From Omphiscola glabra (lineage: Eukaryota; Mollusca; Gastropoda; Lymnaeidae), in assembly GCA_964017045.1 (NCBI GenBank), contig OZ024808.1:8921784-8985783 (forward strand): 64,000 nt of DNA, read 5' to 3'. Positions within the stretch are counted from its first letter, which is position 1. Every line of letters starts with the position of its first letter. This document shows, in pieces, positions 12,010-23,995 of this stretch. The notes beneath the pieces were generated by a model that worked only from the letters and a program-made list of their open reading frames with translations, searched no databases and had not been told where the DNA came from. Both the position numbers and the translations under genes were made by a program.

Positions 12010-12322
12010 AAAATAACCAGTGTCTTTAATTTACCCACCGCCACTCTTTTCAATCTCCAAATAACCAGTGTCTTTTACCCACCGCCACTCTTTTCAATCT
12101 CCAAATAACCAGTGTCTTTAACCCACCGCCACTCCGTCAATCTCCAAATAACCAGTGTCTTTTACCCACCGCCACTCCGCCAATTTCCAAATAACCAGTG
12201 TCTTTTAACCACCGCCATTCCGCCAATCTCAAAATAACCAGTGTCTTTTACCCACCGCCACTCTCAAAATAACCAGTGTCTTTTACCCACCGCCACTCTC
12301 CAAATAACCAGTGTCTTTTACT
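12010..12322. repeat. ~30-46 bp minisatellite, eight copies
   Basis: All copies share AAATAACCAGTGTCTTTTAC and CCACCGCCACTC. Lengths vary because the CAATCTCC part is lost in the last copies. Confidence 0.92.
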
Positions 12323-12596
12323 CTGATGTCATTTGTTGTAGTTTATTTTAGTAAAAACTGATGAATTAAGATTACAAACGTATAGTCCATTCAATTATCT
12401 TTCATTTAATACCTCATTTTGTCTTACAAACTCAATAATGCTATTTTTAATCGTTTTTTAATCCCAACCTCTCACTTCTGGTACCCGGGTACCAATAGGT
12501 GCAGCCTTTAATTATTGTTTTCCTCTTTAAAAAAATGTAGACCGAAATTAGACGAGGAGTACCGGTAAGCCTTAAATAACACATTTTTAAAAAAAA
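12323..12596. other. AT-rich spacer
   Basis: Low-GC unique sequence with a GGTACCCGGGTACC palindrome near 12480. Nothing else recognised. Confidence 0.3.
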
Positions 12597-13065
12597 CATA
12601 CCAAGACTGACCACACGACACGCCCCTGGCCCACAAAACTACATATAGTGACCACTCAAAAAATCCCAGGCCCCCACCAACCTATCAAGACTGACCGCAC
12701 GACACGCCCCTGGCCCACAAAACTACAAATAGTGACCACTCAAAACATCCCAGGCCCCACCAACATATCAAGACTGACCGCACGACACGCCACTGGCCCA
12801 CAAAACTGCAAATAGTGACCACTCAAAACATCTCAGGCCCCACCAACCTATCAAGACTGACCACACGACACGCCCTTGGCCCGCATAACAACGAAGAGTG
12901 ACCACTCAACACATCACAGGCCCCCCACAAAACGAAGAGTGACCACTCAACACAGCACAGTCCCCAACAATCAACCGAAACAGACCACATCCCAGGCCCG
13001 TACCGCGGCTGACAACACAACACACGCTTGGCCCACGCAACTGCCAAGAATGACCGCACGTATCT
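12597..13065. repeat. ~83-bp minisatellite, five to six copies
   Basis: Units share CAAGACTGACCGCACGACAC and ATAGTGACCACTCAAAACAT. The last copies are shortened and diverged. Confidence 0.92.
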
Positions 13066-13473
13066 GACCGAAGTTCTCAAGGGCCGTGTCTAAGGCCTGG
13101 TCATAAGCCTTATGAACTGTCGCTAGTGGCAGTGGTCAATCGGTCACTCTTCATATCCTAACCTTCTCTCGCCCCCCGCCCTCTCTCTCCAGCACACACG
13201 CACCCCTCCTGCCCCCCTGTTCCCATTGAACTGCTCTCATGTGCTAATTATCCGCGAGGTTGTGACCCCAAAATCTGTTGATTGTACCGCGGGGGACCAT
13301 TGTGCCCCGTCAACGATACAGCCCATGAAAGGGTTCTCAATCCGTGGACATTCCACTACGCCGAAAACACCTGTTAGGATTAGCGAGGCTAATTAAGGGA
13401 TCGCAGCACCTGTAGGATCGACCCCTTTGAATAACACGATATGGCCTAGTAGATCCCCAGGTTGGTTTCACCC
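13066..13473. other. Single-copy island, possible regulatory DNA
   Basis: The part at 13230-13440 is non-repetitive, of balanced base composition, and contains GCTAATTA, two CACCTG E-box words and GGCTAATTAAGGG. It stands out from surrounding arrays. Function is conjectural. Confidence 0.35.
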
Positions 13474-13640
13474 TATACTATACCCTGCCCACTCCACCCT
13501 ATACTCTTCCCACTCCACCGTATACTCTGCCCACTCCACCGTATACTCTGCCCACTCCACCGTATACTCTGCCCACTCCACCGTATACTCTGCCCACTCC
13601 ACCATATACTCTGCCCACTCCACCATATTCTCTTCCCACT
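13474..13640. repeat. 21-bp minisatellite, eight copies
   Basis: The unit is CCACTCCACCGTATACTCTG plus C. The multiple-of-three length leaves several frames open on both strands, producing spurious ORFs of 65-138 codons. Confidence 0.95.
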
Positions 13641-13652
13641 CGTCCTCTATCC

Positions 13653-13875
13653 CAGCGTTCCCCAAACGGTGGTCCCGTGGACCGCCAACGGCCCGCGAGA
13701 CTTACGCTGTCGATGAAATAGTAGAACAAGGTATGTTGAAGATTGAATCCATAGACATGACAATAAGATTTGTATGTTTCGGCGCCGAGCCTTCTTCAGC
13801 GAACAAGACAAATAGAAGTAAGACAAGAAACAGAGCACAGTGAAAAAAAACAAAAAACTTTAGAGATCTCACTAG
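13653..13875. mobile_element. hAT-type remnant
   Basis: It begins CAGCGTTCCCCAAACGGTGG followed by TCCCGTGGACCGCC, a typical hAT terminus. The far end is probably the AAAAACTTTAGAGATCTCAC stretch, a decayed version of AAAAGTTTGGGAACCACTG. The internal part at 13707-13745 (AGTAGAACAAGGTATGTTGA) resembles the complement of 58757-58797, so the family occurs twice here. Confidence 0.6.
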
Positions 13876-14049
13876 TTGTTGCCGGTCCAAGGACATGAAT
13901 ATTTATGGTCCAGTGAAATGAAACTATAAATTAATAAATCCGGCACCGGTCACAGGTTCAAGTTCGAAGCCAGACCGCTGTCTGCCAAAGTTAAACACCG
14001 TGAAGAAGCTGTCACTATCCCATCCTGGATCCATCGACCTTGGAGCTAA

Positions 14050-15372
14050 TGTTACCGTGGAGCTGGATAACGTCACCTGGGAGCTGGATATTGTCAATGT
14101 GGAGCTGGTTAACGTCTGTGGGTGCTGGATAATGTCACTGTGGAGCTGGATAATGTCAATGTAGAGCTGGATAACGTCACTGTGGAGCTGGATAATGTCA
14201 CTGTGGAGCTGAATAATGTCAATGAAGAGCTTGATACTGTCAATGTAGAGCTTGATAGTGTCAATCTGGATAATGTCAATGTAGAGCTGGATAACGTCAC
14301 TGTGGAGCTGGATAACTTCACTGTGCAGCTGCATAACGTAACCGTGGAGCTGGATGATATTACTGGATCTGGATGATATTGCTGGATCTGGATAATGTCA
14401 CTGTGGAGATGGATAACGTCAGTTTAGAGCTGGATAACGTCAATGTGGAGCAGGATAACGTCAATGTGGAGCAGGATAACGTCAGTGTGGAGCTGGATAA
14501 CGTCAGTGTAGAGCTGGATGACGTCAGTGTGGAGCTGGATAACGTCAGTGTGGAGCTGGATAACGTCAGTATGGATCTGGATAACGTCACCTGGGAGCTG
14601 GATATTGTCAATGTGGAGCTGGTTAACGTCTGTGGGTGCTGGATAATGTCACTGTGGAGCTGGATAATGTCAATGTAGAGCTGGATAACGTCACTGTGGA
14701 GCTGGATAATGTCACTGTGGAGCTGGATAATGTCAATGAAGAGCTTGATAATGTCAATGTAGAGCTTGATAATGTCAATCTGGATAATGTCAATGTAGAG
14801 CTGGATAACGTCACTGTGGAGCTGGATAACTTCACTGTGCAGCTGCATAACGTAACCGTGGAGCTGGATGATATTACTGGATCTGGATGATATTGCTGGA
14901 TCTGGATAATGTCACTGGAGATGGATAACGTCAGTTTAGAGCTGGATAACGTCAATGTGGAGCAGGATAACGTCAGTGTGGAGCTGGATAACGTCAGTGT
15001 AGAGCTGGATGACGTCAGTGTGGAGCTGGATAACGTCAGTGTGGAGCTGGATAACGTCAGTATGGATCTGGATAACGTCACTGTGGAGCTGGATAACGTC
15101 AGTATGGATCTGGATAACGTCACTGTGGAGCTGGATAACGTCAGTATGGAGCTGGATAACGTCAGTATGGAGCTGGATAACGTCACTGTGGAGCTGGATA
15201 ACGTCAGTGTAGAGCCGGATAACGTCAGTGTAGAGCTGGATAACGTCAGTGTAGAGCTGGATAACGTCACTCTGGAGCTGGATAACGTCAGTGTAGAGCT
15301 GGATAACGTCAGTGTAGAGCTGGATAACGTCAATGTGGAGCCGGATAACGTCAGTGTGGAGCTGGATAACGT
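14050..15372. repeat. 21-bp minisatellite with 514-bp higher-order duplication
   Basis: The basic unit is GTGGAGCTGGATAACGTCAC plus T. A segment with distinctive variants (GTCTGTGGGTGCTGGATAAT at 14115 and 14629) recurs with an offset of 514 bp, and the block extends from about 14070 to 15080. The heptad-coding length opens long frames on both strands (NVSVELD on +, TLSSS/HTDVIQL types on -), judged to be repeat artefacts. Confidence 0.95.
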
Positions 15373-16077
15373 GCGACATTTGAGTTTACGTTCTTGGCGG
15401 ATAAAATATTGTGGGAAAATTATATTTACACGCCTGCTTCAAGGGCGTGGGGTTTTGGGGAAGGGGGGGGGGGGAGAGTATCCATGTTCAAACCCGTGAC
15501 ACGTGATCCCGTGAGATAGAGCAGATGTGTGAAAAACAAATTGAACCTATGATCTTCGTTTTCTTCTCCATTGCTGCTAAGCACTCGGCCAGACGAAGCT
15601 TACTTAACAGGAGGGTTTGGTGATTAGATTGTGTGGGAGGGGTTTGGGGGGAGGGGGTGGTGGTGACAAAACGGTTTACCACATTTAACCCGATAGTACA
15701 GTCACGCCATTGTATGGCGGATAAAGAAATCTGACCAGATCACCCCAATTCTTAGAGATCTCGACCTGCTTTCTGTGAGGGAGCGCACTGACCACAATAT
15801 TCTGTCCCTGGCGCGCAGCTGGTTGTATGGAGCGTACAGCTCTGCACCTGACCATCCATAAGAACCGATTTCCAAGCGTGTATCCTCATAGAACCTGCGC
15901 TCTCCACCACAGTCCCTACTGAGAACTCCAAGTGTGGATGGACACAAATAGAAGTCATTTGGAGTGCGCTCTTTTGAAGCTATTGCACCTAGCTAGCCTC
16001 AGTCTTTGGGGGAAATTAGAAATGATTAAAAAAAAAAAATCATTTCAGAGACACTAAAAAAATGTTTTCTTTAAATA
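15373..16077. other. Single-copy stretch
   Basis: Contains G-runs near 15464 and 15650 and a tRNA-B-box-like word (complement GGGTTTGAACATGG at 15484-15497). No gene recognised. Confidence 0.35.
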
Positions 16078-16165
16078 GGTTGTGTGACATCAGAGCGCTT
16101 TGAGTATGCCAAAATAGCATGGACACAAGCGCTCTATAAGTAATCAGTCAATCAATCATCATCAT
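16078..16165 (+). mobile_element. SINE-like 3' tail ending in (ATC)n
   Basis: The sequence AGAGCGCTTTGAGTATGCC then ACAAGCGCTCTATAAGTAAT followed by an (ATC)n microsatellite has the form of a SINE/LINE 3' tail. The two GCGCT words are complementary and could form a stem. The 5' half was not identified. Confidence 0.5.
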
Positions 16166-16380
16166 CATCATTTTGATGGAAACAAAATTAATAAGTTAAG
16201 ATCTTGAGGTCAAACACTCAACGTTGTGTACTGAGAACTTTGTTCCACCAAGGACAACAAAGAACAGGATCATCATCATCATTTTGATGGAAACAAAATT
16301 AATAAGCTAAGATCTTGAGGTCAAACACTCAACGTTGTGTACTGAGAACTTTGTTCCACCAAGGACAACAAAGAACAGAA
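16155..16380. repeat. 111-bp direct duplication
   Basis: A 111-bp segment beginning with (ATC)n and TTTTGATGGAAACAAAATTA is present twice (offset 111 bp, 16171 to 16282) with one difference (AAGTTAAG/AAGCTAAG). It was probably created by slippage or unequal exchange at the (ATC)n tract. Confidence 0.93.
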
Positions 16381-16429
16381 AATAGGTTACCGTTTTAAAA
16401 AAAATTATCATTCATTAAGCCCTCGAATA

Positions 16430-16762
16430 CCCATATCGTAACTATAAACACGAATACCAGAGGTAATTGTAAGTACAGATATTCCAGGTAACTGCAAATT
16501 CGAATAGCACAGGTAAATGTAAATGCTAATACTACATTTAATTATATATACGAATACTACAGGTAATTATAATTTCGAATACTAACAGTAGGTCTAAACA
16601 TGAATACTGCAGGTAGTTGTAAACACGATTACTACAGACTATAGGTAGTTGTAAACACGAATACCACAGGTAGTTGTAAACACGAATACCACAGGTAGTT
16701 GTAAACACGAATACTACAGGTAATTATAAACACGAATGACGAATACTACAGGTAATTATAAA
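16430..16762. repeat. ~25-bp degenerate minisatellite
   Basis: About 13 copies related to CACGAATACTACAGGTAATT plus ATAAA. The three central copies are identical; the flanking ones are diverged. Confidence 0.88.
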
Positions 16763-17329
16763 CTTGACATGGACAAAACGAATTTGTTGTTTTTTTTTGG
16801 ATTGATTTCAATAACATTCCCCTTTTACCTGTTGCACCCGTGTCCTCGGCTTGAGAGGCATTCGTCTGCCTGTCTATAGCGTCATCAAGAACTGACAAAT
16901 TGGAGGGGGGTGGGGCTGGCGGCGGCTAAGGTGGCGTCTTGCAGTCTCTTCAAATAAACAGATATTTTTAGTGCAAGTGTTGTGGTGAGTGGGTGGGGAC
17001 TGTGTAATGGTGCTCGCCCCCCTTACTGGTACCTGGTGGGCATTGCTTTACCTCATAGTATTGCTTGGATGGTTCCTTCTTACTGGTGCATAATAGTCGT
17101 CTGATGATGTGGGGGGGGGGGGGTGCGCTGGTTCTTTGTTATCTTTCTTTCGTCTATTATTAAATTATTTATCATTGTTGATTTATTTATTTTTTTTGTT
17201 GGGGGGGGGGGTGTTGTGCTTATAACTATGGATTGGGTTGGCTGGCCGGGTTGGGGTGGGTAAGGGGGATGATACTGTTCCTTCTGCATATTACCCTCTC
17301 AAGCTATTAGACTAATCGGCCGCCCTGTC
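16763..17329. other. Single-copy stretch with G-runs
   Basis: G-runs near 17110 and 17201 and a T-rich tract. No coding signal. Confidence 0.3.
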
Positions 17330-17572
17330 TCACTGGGAAGTGCTCGTGACGCGGTCGTCTGTTTAATTTATAACATGTATGATAGTGGCCATGGCCTGTG
17401 AGAGAAAGGTGGGGAGGTGCTCGTGACATGGTCTTCTGTTCAATTTATAACATGTATGATAGTGGCCTGGGCCTGGGAGAGAAATGTGGGGAGGTGCTCG
17501 GGACACGGTCTTCTGTTCAATTTATAACATGTATGATAGTGGCCTGGGCCTGGGAGAGAAAGGTGGGGAGGT
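17330..17572. repeat. ~77-bp minisatellite, three copies
   Basis: Copies share GGTCTTCTGTTCAATTTATA and ACATGTATGATAGTGGCC. The first copy is the most diverged. Confidence 0.9.
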
Positions 17573-17849
17573 GAAGGGGTGGCATTTTATGGGTGCTGGG
17601 GGAGGGTGATAGAAATAATGAACGTTTATGGGGTGTGGATTTCTAAGAAATCCCCATGATGTGGGATTATGATTTCTTGAAAATTCATATGTGAATATGT
17701 AAATTGATATTCCAGTAATCGCCATTCATTACTGGAAGTGTTCGATTTTGAAAGTGAGAATCCAGCAGTTCTGTAATCAGTGGCGCCGATACTTGTCATT
17801 CATCGATCGCTTTGATTGATTTGTGGCAGTCAAGAACTGAGATGATATA
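17573..17849. other. Single-copy spacer
   Basis: G-rich then AT-rich unique sequence. CAGTGGCGCCGATACTTG at 17780 resembles a transposon end but no partner was found. Confidence 0.3.
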
Positions 17850-18412
17850 CATAGTAACTAACCATATAGTAACTAAACATATAGTAACTAAACATATAGT
17901 AACTAACCACATAGTAACTAACCATATAGTAACTAATCATAGTAACTTAACATATAGTAACTAAACACATAGTAACTAACCACATAGTAACTAACCATAT
18001 AGTAACTAATCATAGTAACTTAACATATAGTAACTAAACACATAGTAACTAACCACATAGTAACTAAACATATAGTAACTAACCATATAGTAACTAACCA
18101 TATAGTAACTAACCACATAGTAACTAACCATATAGTAACTAACCATATAGTAACTAACCATATAGTAACTAACCATATAGTAACTAACCATATAGTAACT
18201 AACCATATAGTAACTAATCATAGTAACTTTACTTATTAAATAAACATAGTAGCTAAACATAGTAGCTAAACATAGTATCTAAACATAGTAGCTAAACATA
18301 GTAGCTAAACATAGTAGCTAAACATAGTAGCTAAACATAGTAGCTAAACATAGTAGCTAAACATAGTATCTAAACATAGTAAGTAAACAGAGTAACTTAA
18401 CATAGTAACACC
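17850..18412. repeat. 15-bp then 13-bp minisatellite
   Basis: From 17850 to about 18230 the unit is ACCATATAGTAACTA, including a duplicated block with a shortened ATCATAGTAACTTAAC copy. From 18240 it changes to AAACATAGTAGCT (13 bp). This is a single array with a change of unit, not two insertions. Confidence 0.94.
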
Positions 18413-18429
18413 GACTTACATTTTATCGG

Positions 18430-18828
18430 AGTGTCACAAAAGGGCATGAAGGTAACTTGTAAAGTTGGGCATGTGTGTATGGAGTAACTGATAAGGGGGA
18501 ATGTGTATGAAGTTACCTTTTAAGGGGACATGTCTGTATGAAGTTACCTTTTAAGGGGACATGTCTGTATGAAGTTACCTTTTAAGGGGACATGTCTGTA
18601 TGAAGTTACCTTTTAAGGGGCATGTGTGTTTGAAGTTACCTTTTAAGGGGGCTTTTGTGTATGAAGTTACCTTTTAAGAGGGCATGTGTGTATGAAGTTA
18701 CCCTTTAAAGGGGCATTTGTGTGTGCAGTTACCCTTTAAGAGGGCATGTGTGTATGAAGTTACCTTTAAGGGGGCATGTGTGTATGAATTTACCTTTTAA
18801 GGGGGAATGTGTGTATGAAGGTATGATG
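18430..18828. repeat. 31-bp minisatellite, about 12 copies
   Basis: Units share ATGAAGTTACCTTTTAAGGG and CATGTCTGT or CATGTGTGT. Copies are ordered by variant type. Confidence 0.94.
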
Positions 18829-18855
18829 TAGTGACGTAGCTCTTAGCTATCAATT

Positions 18856-19010
18856 AACACCACTAACAGTTGTGTATAACACCACTAACAGTTGTGTATA
18901 ACACCACTAACAGTTGTGTATAACACCACTAACAGTTGTGTATAACACCACTAACAGTAGTGTATAACACAACTAACAGTTGTGTATAACACCACCAACA
19001 GTAGTGTAGT
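18856..19010. repeat. 22-bp minisatellite, seven copies
   Basis: The unit is ACACCACTAACAGTTGTGTA plus TA. Later copies carry AACAGTAGTG or ACACAACTAA variants. Confidence 0.95.
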
Positions 19011-19589
19011 CAGACACATAATATCAACCACACTTACCCCGGTCTTATGGAATGTGTCAGTGTGCAAAGGGTAAGGTCAAGAACACTTTGATTCGACATT
19101 AAAATTAGCTTGTTGCCTGTGTGTGTGAGAAAGAGAGGGGGGGGGGCTTTATGGCTGCTAATGGTAATCCAGGTGCCAATTAACTCTTAATGAAGTATCT
19201 GGGTCTATACCAGGAATCTAAGAATCGGCCAGCTGTCAGCGAAAAATGACAGTTGCCAGAAAGATGAAGACAAACAATGAACAAAGAAGAAATGAATAGG
19301 GGGGGTGTGGAGTGGGCTGGGGGAGCCGATTCTATGGAAGAAAAAAAACTAAGATGAAAGAGATCGCTAATTGAATTTGATTCGGTCTTTGTTGGGTCTG
19401 AAACTTAAATGGATGCGGAAAACGGGGGGGAAGGGGGGGGGAGGGGGGGGTAATTGAATGTGTTGGTTGTGGAGGGGGGGTCAATTTGTTTTTCTTAGAG
19501 GAGAGGGTAAATCGGTGTGTTGGGAAAGCTGGTTTCGGGTTAAAGCCATATATTGTATCCCCTTTATTCTTGAGCACCTGGTGTGCCAT
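19011..19589. other. Single-copy stretch, G-rich in its second half
   Basis: G-runs occur at 19136, 19423 and 19440. No gene recognised. Confidence 0.3.
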
Positions 19590-20315
19590 GCTTCTTCTAT
19601 CAGCACTCAAATCTAGCTCATAGAAATGTGCTCTACCAGCACTTAAATCTAGCTTATAGAAATGTGCTCTACCAGCACTTAAATCTAGCTCATAGAAATG
19701 TGCTCTACTAGCACTTAAATCTAGCTCATAGAAATGTGCTCTACCAGCACTCAAATCTAGCTCCTAGAAAAGTGCTCTACCAGCACTTAAATTTAGCTCA
19801 TAGAAATGTGCTCTACCAGCACTTAAATCTAGCTCATAGAAATGTGCTCTACCAGCACTTAAATCTATCTCATAGAAATGTGCTCTACCAGCACTTAAAT
19901 CTAGCTCCTAGAAATGTGCTCTACCAGCACTTAAATCTAGCTCCTAGAAATGTGCTCTACCAGCACTTAAATCTAGCTCCTAGAAATGTGCTCTACCAGC
20001 ACTTAAATCTAGCTCCTAGAAATGTGCTCTACCAGCACTTAAATCTAGCTCCTAGAAATGTGCTCTACCAGCACTTAAATCTAGCTCCTAGAAAAGTGCT
20101 CTACCAGCACTTAAATCTAGCTCCTAGAAATGTGCTCTACCAGCACTTAAATCTAGCTTATAGAAATGTGCTCTACCAGCACTTAAATCTAGCTCCTAGA
20201 AATGTGCTCTACCAGCACTTAAATCTAGCTCATAGAAATGTGCTCTACCAGCACTTAAATCTTGCTCACAGAAATGTGCTCTACCAGCACTTAAATCTAG
20301 CTCACAGAAATGTGC
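19590..20315. repeat. 36-bp minisatellite, about 20 copies
   Basis: The unit contains GAAATGTGCTCTACCAGCAC and TTAAATCTAGCTCCTA (or CATA). Because 36 is divisible by three and no stop is present in one frame, a 196-codon ORF repeating NVLYQHLNLAPR runs through the array. There is no signal peptide, domain or non-repeat coding flank, so I treat it as an artefact. Confidence 0.96.
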
Positions 20316-20594
20316 TGAATGTCTAGCTTTTGGTCGGTTCATAAGGAATTTTAAAACATTATTGTATTCTTGAATCACTTCTTCAACCCAGGACATAAAA
20401 GAATGCACATTTCCACCAAGTGATAGAATTGGGGGCTTTTTTTGTAGTTTCTTCGCTATAAACTACGTTAAATGGTGAATCCGGAGTCGCAGAGATTGTT
20501 TCCTACTCCGCTATCCCCGAATGTTGGTCAACATTTACGTAAGCAAGGACAGGGTCAACCTGAAACATCCCTCGAACAACTACATCTCTCAAAC
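20316..20594. other. Single-copy spacer
   Basis: Unique sequence, nothing recognised. Confidence 0.3.
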
Positions 20595-21065
20595 AGCCTG
20601 GTCCACCCCTCACACACACACACACACTCCTCTATCCCCACACTGCTCCATACCCACGCACCCTACACGCCCTTCGTCCCCCACCCCCTCTGTCCTCCAA
20701 CCCCTCTGACCCCATTTACTCTTTCTTAGAAACCCTCCCCCCCACCACTCTTTCCACCAAACTCTGTTTTTCCACCCTCTCTGGCCCCCGTACCTCTTTC
20801 CCCCACCCTGTTTCACCCATCCCCTCTTTCCCTATTCTCCTTTTCCCCTCCTCTCTTGCCTCCACACCACTTTCCCCCACACCACTCTCCTCCCCACACC
20901 CTTCATCTCCCTCACACATCTTTTCCCCAACCTCCTTCCCAATACCCCCTCATCCCCCATACCCTTATTTCTCCCCGCACTCCCATACCCTTTATCTTCT
21001 CATCCCCCACCCCATACCCCATCATTACTAAAGCATCTCTCACTCCCTGCATCCCTCATCATTCC
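20595..21065. repeat. Pyrimidine-rich low-complexity tract
   Basis: Strongly C/T-rich on the + strand, with a short (CA)n at 20611 and irregular CCCCACACC/CCCTCTTTCC motifs. Possibly a decayed array. Opposing frames across it are compositional artefacts. Confidence 0.75.
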
Positions 21066-21344
21066 CATCGACGTTCTAATTGGCTGAAAACGTGTTAAGA
21101 GCGTGACGAGGCGGTGATAACGACACGAGTCTAACAACTCCTGTGTAAGGCGAGACTGAACGATAACAGGCCGTGTTTGCCAAAAACCAAAACGAGTTTA
21201 TTCTGGATTACACTTTGATTTCGACCCTGTCGCTGAATAGGGGTGCTCGCTAATGAGGGCGTTAGTGGGGCGTACCAAATAAGTTTAGAATTTAAATACA
21301 AATCTCTTTCACTTGATAAGGGGGTTTTAGTTTACGCTAATAAA

Positions 21345-21490
21345 GATGTGATTGTTGTACAAGATGTGATTGTTGTACAAGATGTGATTGTTGTACAAGA
21401 TGTGATTGTTGTACAAGATGTGATTGTTGTACAAGATGTGATTGTTGTACAAGATGTGATTGTTGTACAAGATGTGATTGTTGTACAAGA
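21345..21490. repeat. 18-bp minisatellite, eight copies
   Basis: Eight identical tandem copies of GATGTGATTGTTGTACAA. Their identity suggests very recent amplification or ongoing homogenisation. Confidence 0.97.
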
Positions 21491-21639
21491 GTACGACTTA
21501 TGGTGAATGGCGTGGAGTATTCATAAGTATAAGTAGAGGGGGGCGGGGTGTGGCTCGGCTGCCTGGTCACGTGCTCACTGTCGCAAAATTTTGATTTCCG
21601 GAGAAGTACATTATTACTCAGTTTGGTACGAACACAGTA

Positions 21640-22030
21640 ACATTTGTGTAACACGGTTGTAATATTGCGATAGTGGGGGTGTAACACGGTTGTAATATTG
21701 CGGTAGTTGGGGTGTAACACGGTTGTAATATTGCGGTAGTGTGGTTGTAACACGGTTGTAATATTGCGGTAGTGTGGTTGTAACACGGTTGTAATATTGC
21801 GGTAGTGTGGTTGGGAACACGGTTGTAATATTGCGGCAGTGTGTTTGTAACACGGTTGTAATACGTCGGCAGTGTGGTTGGGAACCCGGTTGTAATACGG
21901 CGGCAGTGTGGTTGTACGAGGTTGTAAATACGGCGGCATTGTGGTTGTAACACGGTTGTAGTAACATTATCGTAGTGTTATGCTTGTAACGTGTTTGTAA
22001 CATTGTTGCAATGCGGTTACAACATGGTTA
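21640..22030. repeat. 33-bp minisatellite, about 12 copies
   Basis: The unit contains GTAACACGGTTGTAATATTG and CGGTAGTGTGGTT. The right end decays. It directly abuts the next array. Confidence 0.94.
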
Positions 22031-22049
22031 TAATACGGTTGTAAAATGA

Positions 22050-22378
22050 CTGTAATAAGGAAAGGAATGTTGTGTAAGGAAAGTTAGGTAAGGAAAGTTT
22101 CGTAAGGAAAGTTGTGTAAGGAAAGTTGTGTAAGGATAGTTGTTTAAGGAAAGTTGTGTAACGAAAGTTGTGTAAGGAAAGTTGTGTAAGGAAAGTTGTG
22201 TAAGGAAAGTTGTGTAAGGATATTTGTTTAAGGAAAGTTGTGTAAGTAAAGTTGTGTAAGGAAAGTTGTGTAAGGAAAGTTGTGTAAGGAAAGTTTCGTA
22301 AGGAAAGTTGTGTAAGGAAAGTTTCGTAAGGAAAGTTGTGTAAGGAAAGTTGTGTAAGGATAGTTGTGTAAGGAAATC
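22050..22378. repeat. 14-bp minisatellite, about 23 copies
   Basis: The unit is GTGTAAGGAAAGTT with variants TCGTAAGG, GGATAGTT and TTTAAGG. A segment of about six units appears duplicated within it. Confidence 0.96.
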
Positions 22379-23214
22379 CACTCAACTGCTTATGTAAGTT
22401 AAGAGAAACAAATATCCAGGTTATATAGTCCTACGATTTGTTTCTTAAGGATGAGAAAAGGTCTTAGGCGAGCACAATGGCAGTTTATTAACAATGCAAG
22501 TCTCTAAAAGAAAAATATTCTGGTTGGTTTGTTGAGATCGAGACCGCAAAAGACCAATCACAGTTTTTCTTACTCGATTGCTTACGGTGTTAAGGCAAAA
22601 AAAAACTTTTTATCAAAAAACAACCCAATTTTATACTTTTTTGAATTAAAATTAAACCAAACAAACGTATTAAAAAAACAAAAAAACTCTCGAAACCGTT
22701 TTTTTTTTTTTACGCCTCCTCGTCGTGCCGTCTTAGGCTTAAAAAAACATAGTTAAAAATGGCGAAAGCAAAGGGGTAAACAGGTCTGCAATAGTGATCA
22801 CACCAACCCGTGTTCGAACTGCTGTCTTCAGTTATGTTCAGATCACGCTCCATTACCCGGCCTATAGCTTTCGTAAATGTGTTCATTGCGTTAAGTTAAA
22901 GGAAGGGTAATATATTTAAGGGTAAACTTTTAATTGAGGATAATGTTTATTCCATTAGCCCAATTAAAAATATGACAAGGATAGGAGATTAGTGGAACTG
23001 GGATGGGGATTAGCCTTATAACGGCAGCAGAGATTCCTCACCCCTCCCCCCCATCTCTCCCCCTGGCTGTCGGTGGTGACATTTGTGTCGGGGCAAGGAA
23101 GCTGGTGGCTGGCAAGGGGGGGGGGATGTAGGGCAAGGAATGTGATTGGTCGCTGTTTGAGTCCAGATGCCACGATGTCACGCGACGTGACAAAAACGTA
23201 TTGTGGGAGGGTTT
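22379..23214. other. Single-copy, AT-rich stretch
   Basis: Poly-A and poly-T runs near 22600-22740. The complement of 22812-22868 has an A-box-like TAGGCCGGGTAATGG and a B-box-like AGTTCGAACACGG, suggesting a decayed tRNA-derived SINE fragment. A G-run lies at 23116. Confidence 0.4.
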
Positions 23215-23630
23215 TTTTTGTGGGTTGTGATCGTGGTAGATGGTTGTGATGATGGTAGGTGGTTGAGTTGATGGTAGATGGTTGTGATGATGTTAGGTGG
23301 TTGAGATGATGGTAGGTGTTTGTGGTGATGGTAGGTGGTAGTGTTGATTGTTGTGGTGTTTTGTTATGATTTTTGATGGTTGTGGTGATTGTAGATGATT
23401 CTGGTGATTGTAGATGGTTGTGATGGTTCGTGGTTGGGGTAATTGTAGATGGTTGTATGCTTGTGATAATGGTAGATGGTTGTGGTGATTTTAGATGGTT
23501 GTGATGGTGGTAGATGGTTGTGTTGGTGGTATATGGTTGTTATGATGGTAGGTGGTTGTGGTGATTGTAGATGGTACGTTTTGTAAGGGTTGGGATGATA
23601 GTATATTGTTGTAATGGTGGTAGATTGGTG
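23215..23630. repeat. Degenerate ~21-bp GT-rich repeat
   Basis: Words such as GTAGATGGTTGTGATGATGG recur about 18 times with many changes. Confidence 0.8.
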
Positions 23631-23696
23631 AAGGGGTTGCTCTTTTTGTGTCTTGACGTGTTGGTTTCTTCGAACGCTACAACACATACACAGAAC

Positions 23697-23995
23697 GTAG
23701 GCATACTATAGACATGTGTGGTTCGCCCTTCGCTTGCGAACAGGCATACTATAGACATATGTGTGGTTCGCCCTTCGCAGACATATTTGTGGTTCGCCTT
23801 TCGCTTGCGAACAGGCATACTATAGACATATGTGTGGTTCGCCCTTCGCATGCGAACAAGCCTACTATAGACATATGTGTGTTTCGCCCTTCGCTTGCGA
23901 ACGGGCATACTATAGACATATTTGTGGTTCGCCCTTCGCTTGCGAACGGGCATACTATAGACATGTTTGTGGTTCGCCCTTCGCTTGCGAAGATC
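23697..23995. repeat. 45-bp minisatellite derived from the adjacent interspersed element
   Basis: Seven copies, one truncated, contain GCATACTATAGACATATGTG and TTCGCCCTTCGCTTGCGAAC. The last copy runs without a break into the interspersed element at 23996. A second copy of that element (28115-28370, opposite strand) has a single equivalent of the unit's right half at its matching end. Confidence 0.93.

Noticed and set aside
14623..15499. Heptad-repeat ORFs on both strands (236 and 196 codons)
   Set aside because: They come from the 21-bp array with higher-order duplication; start and stop coincide with array limits.
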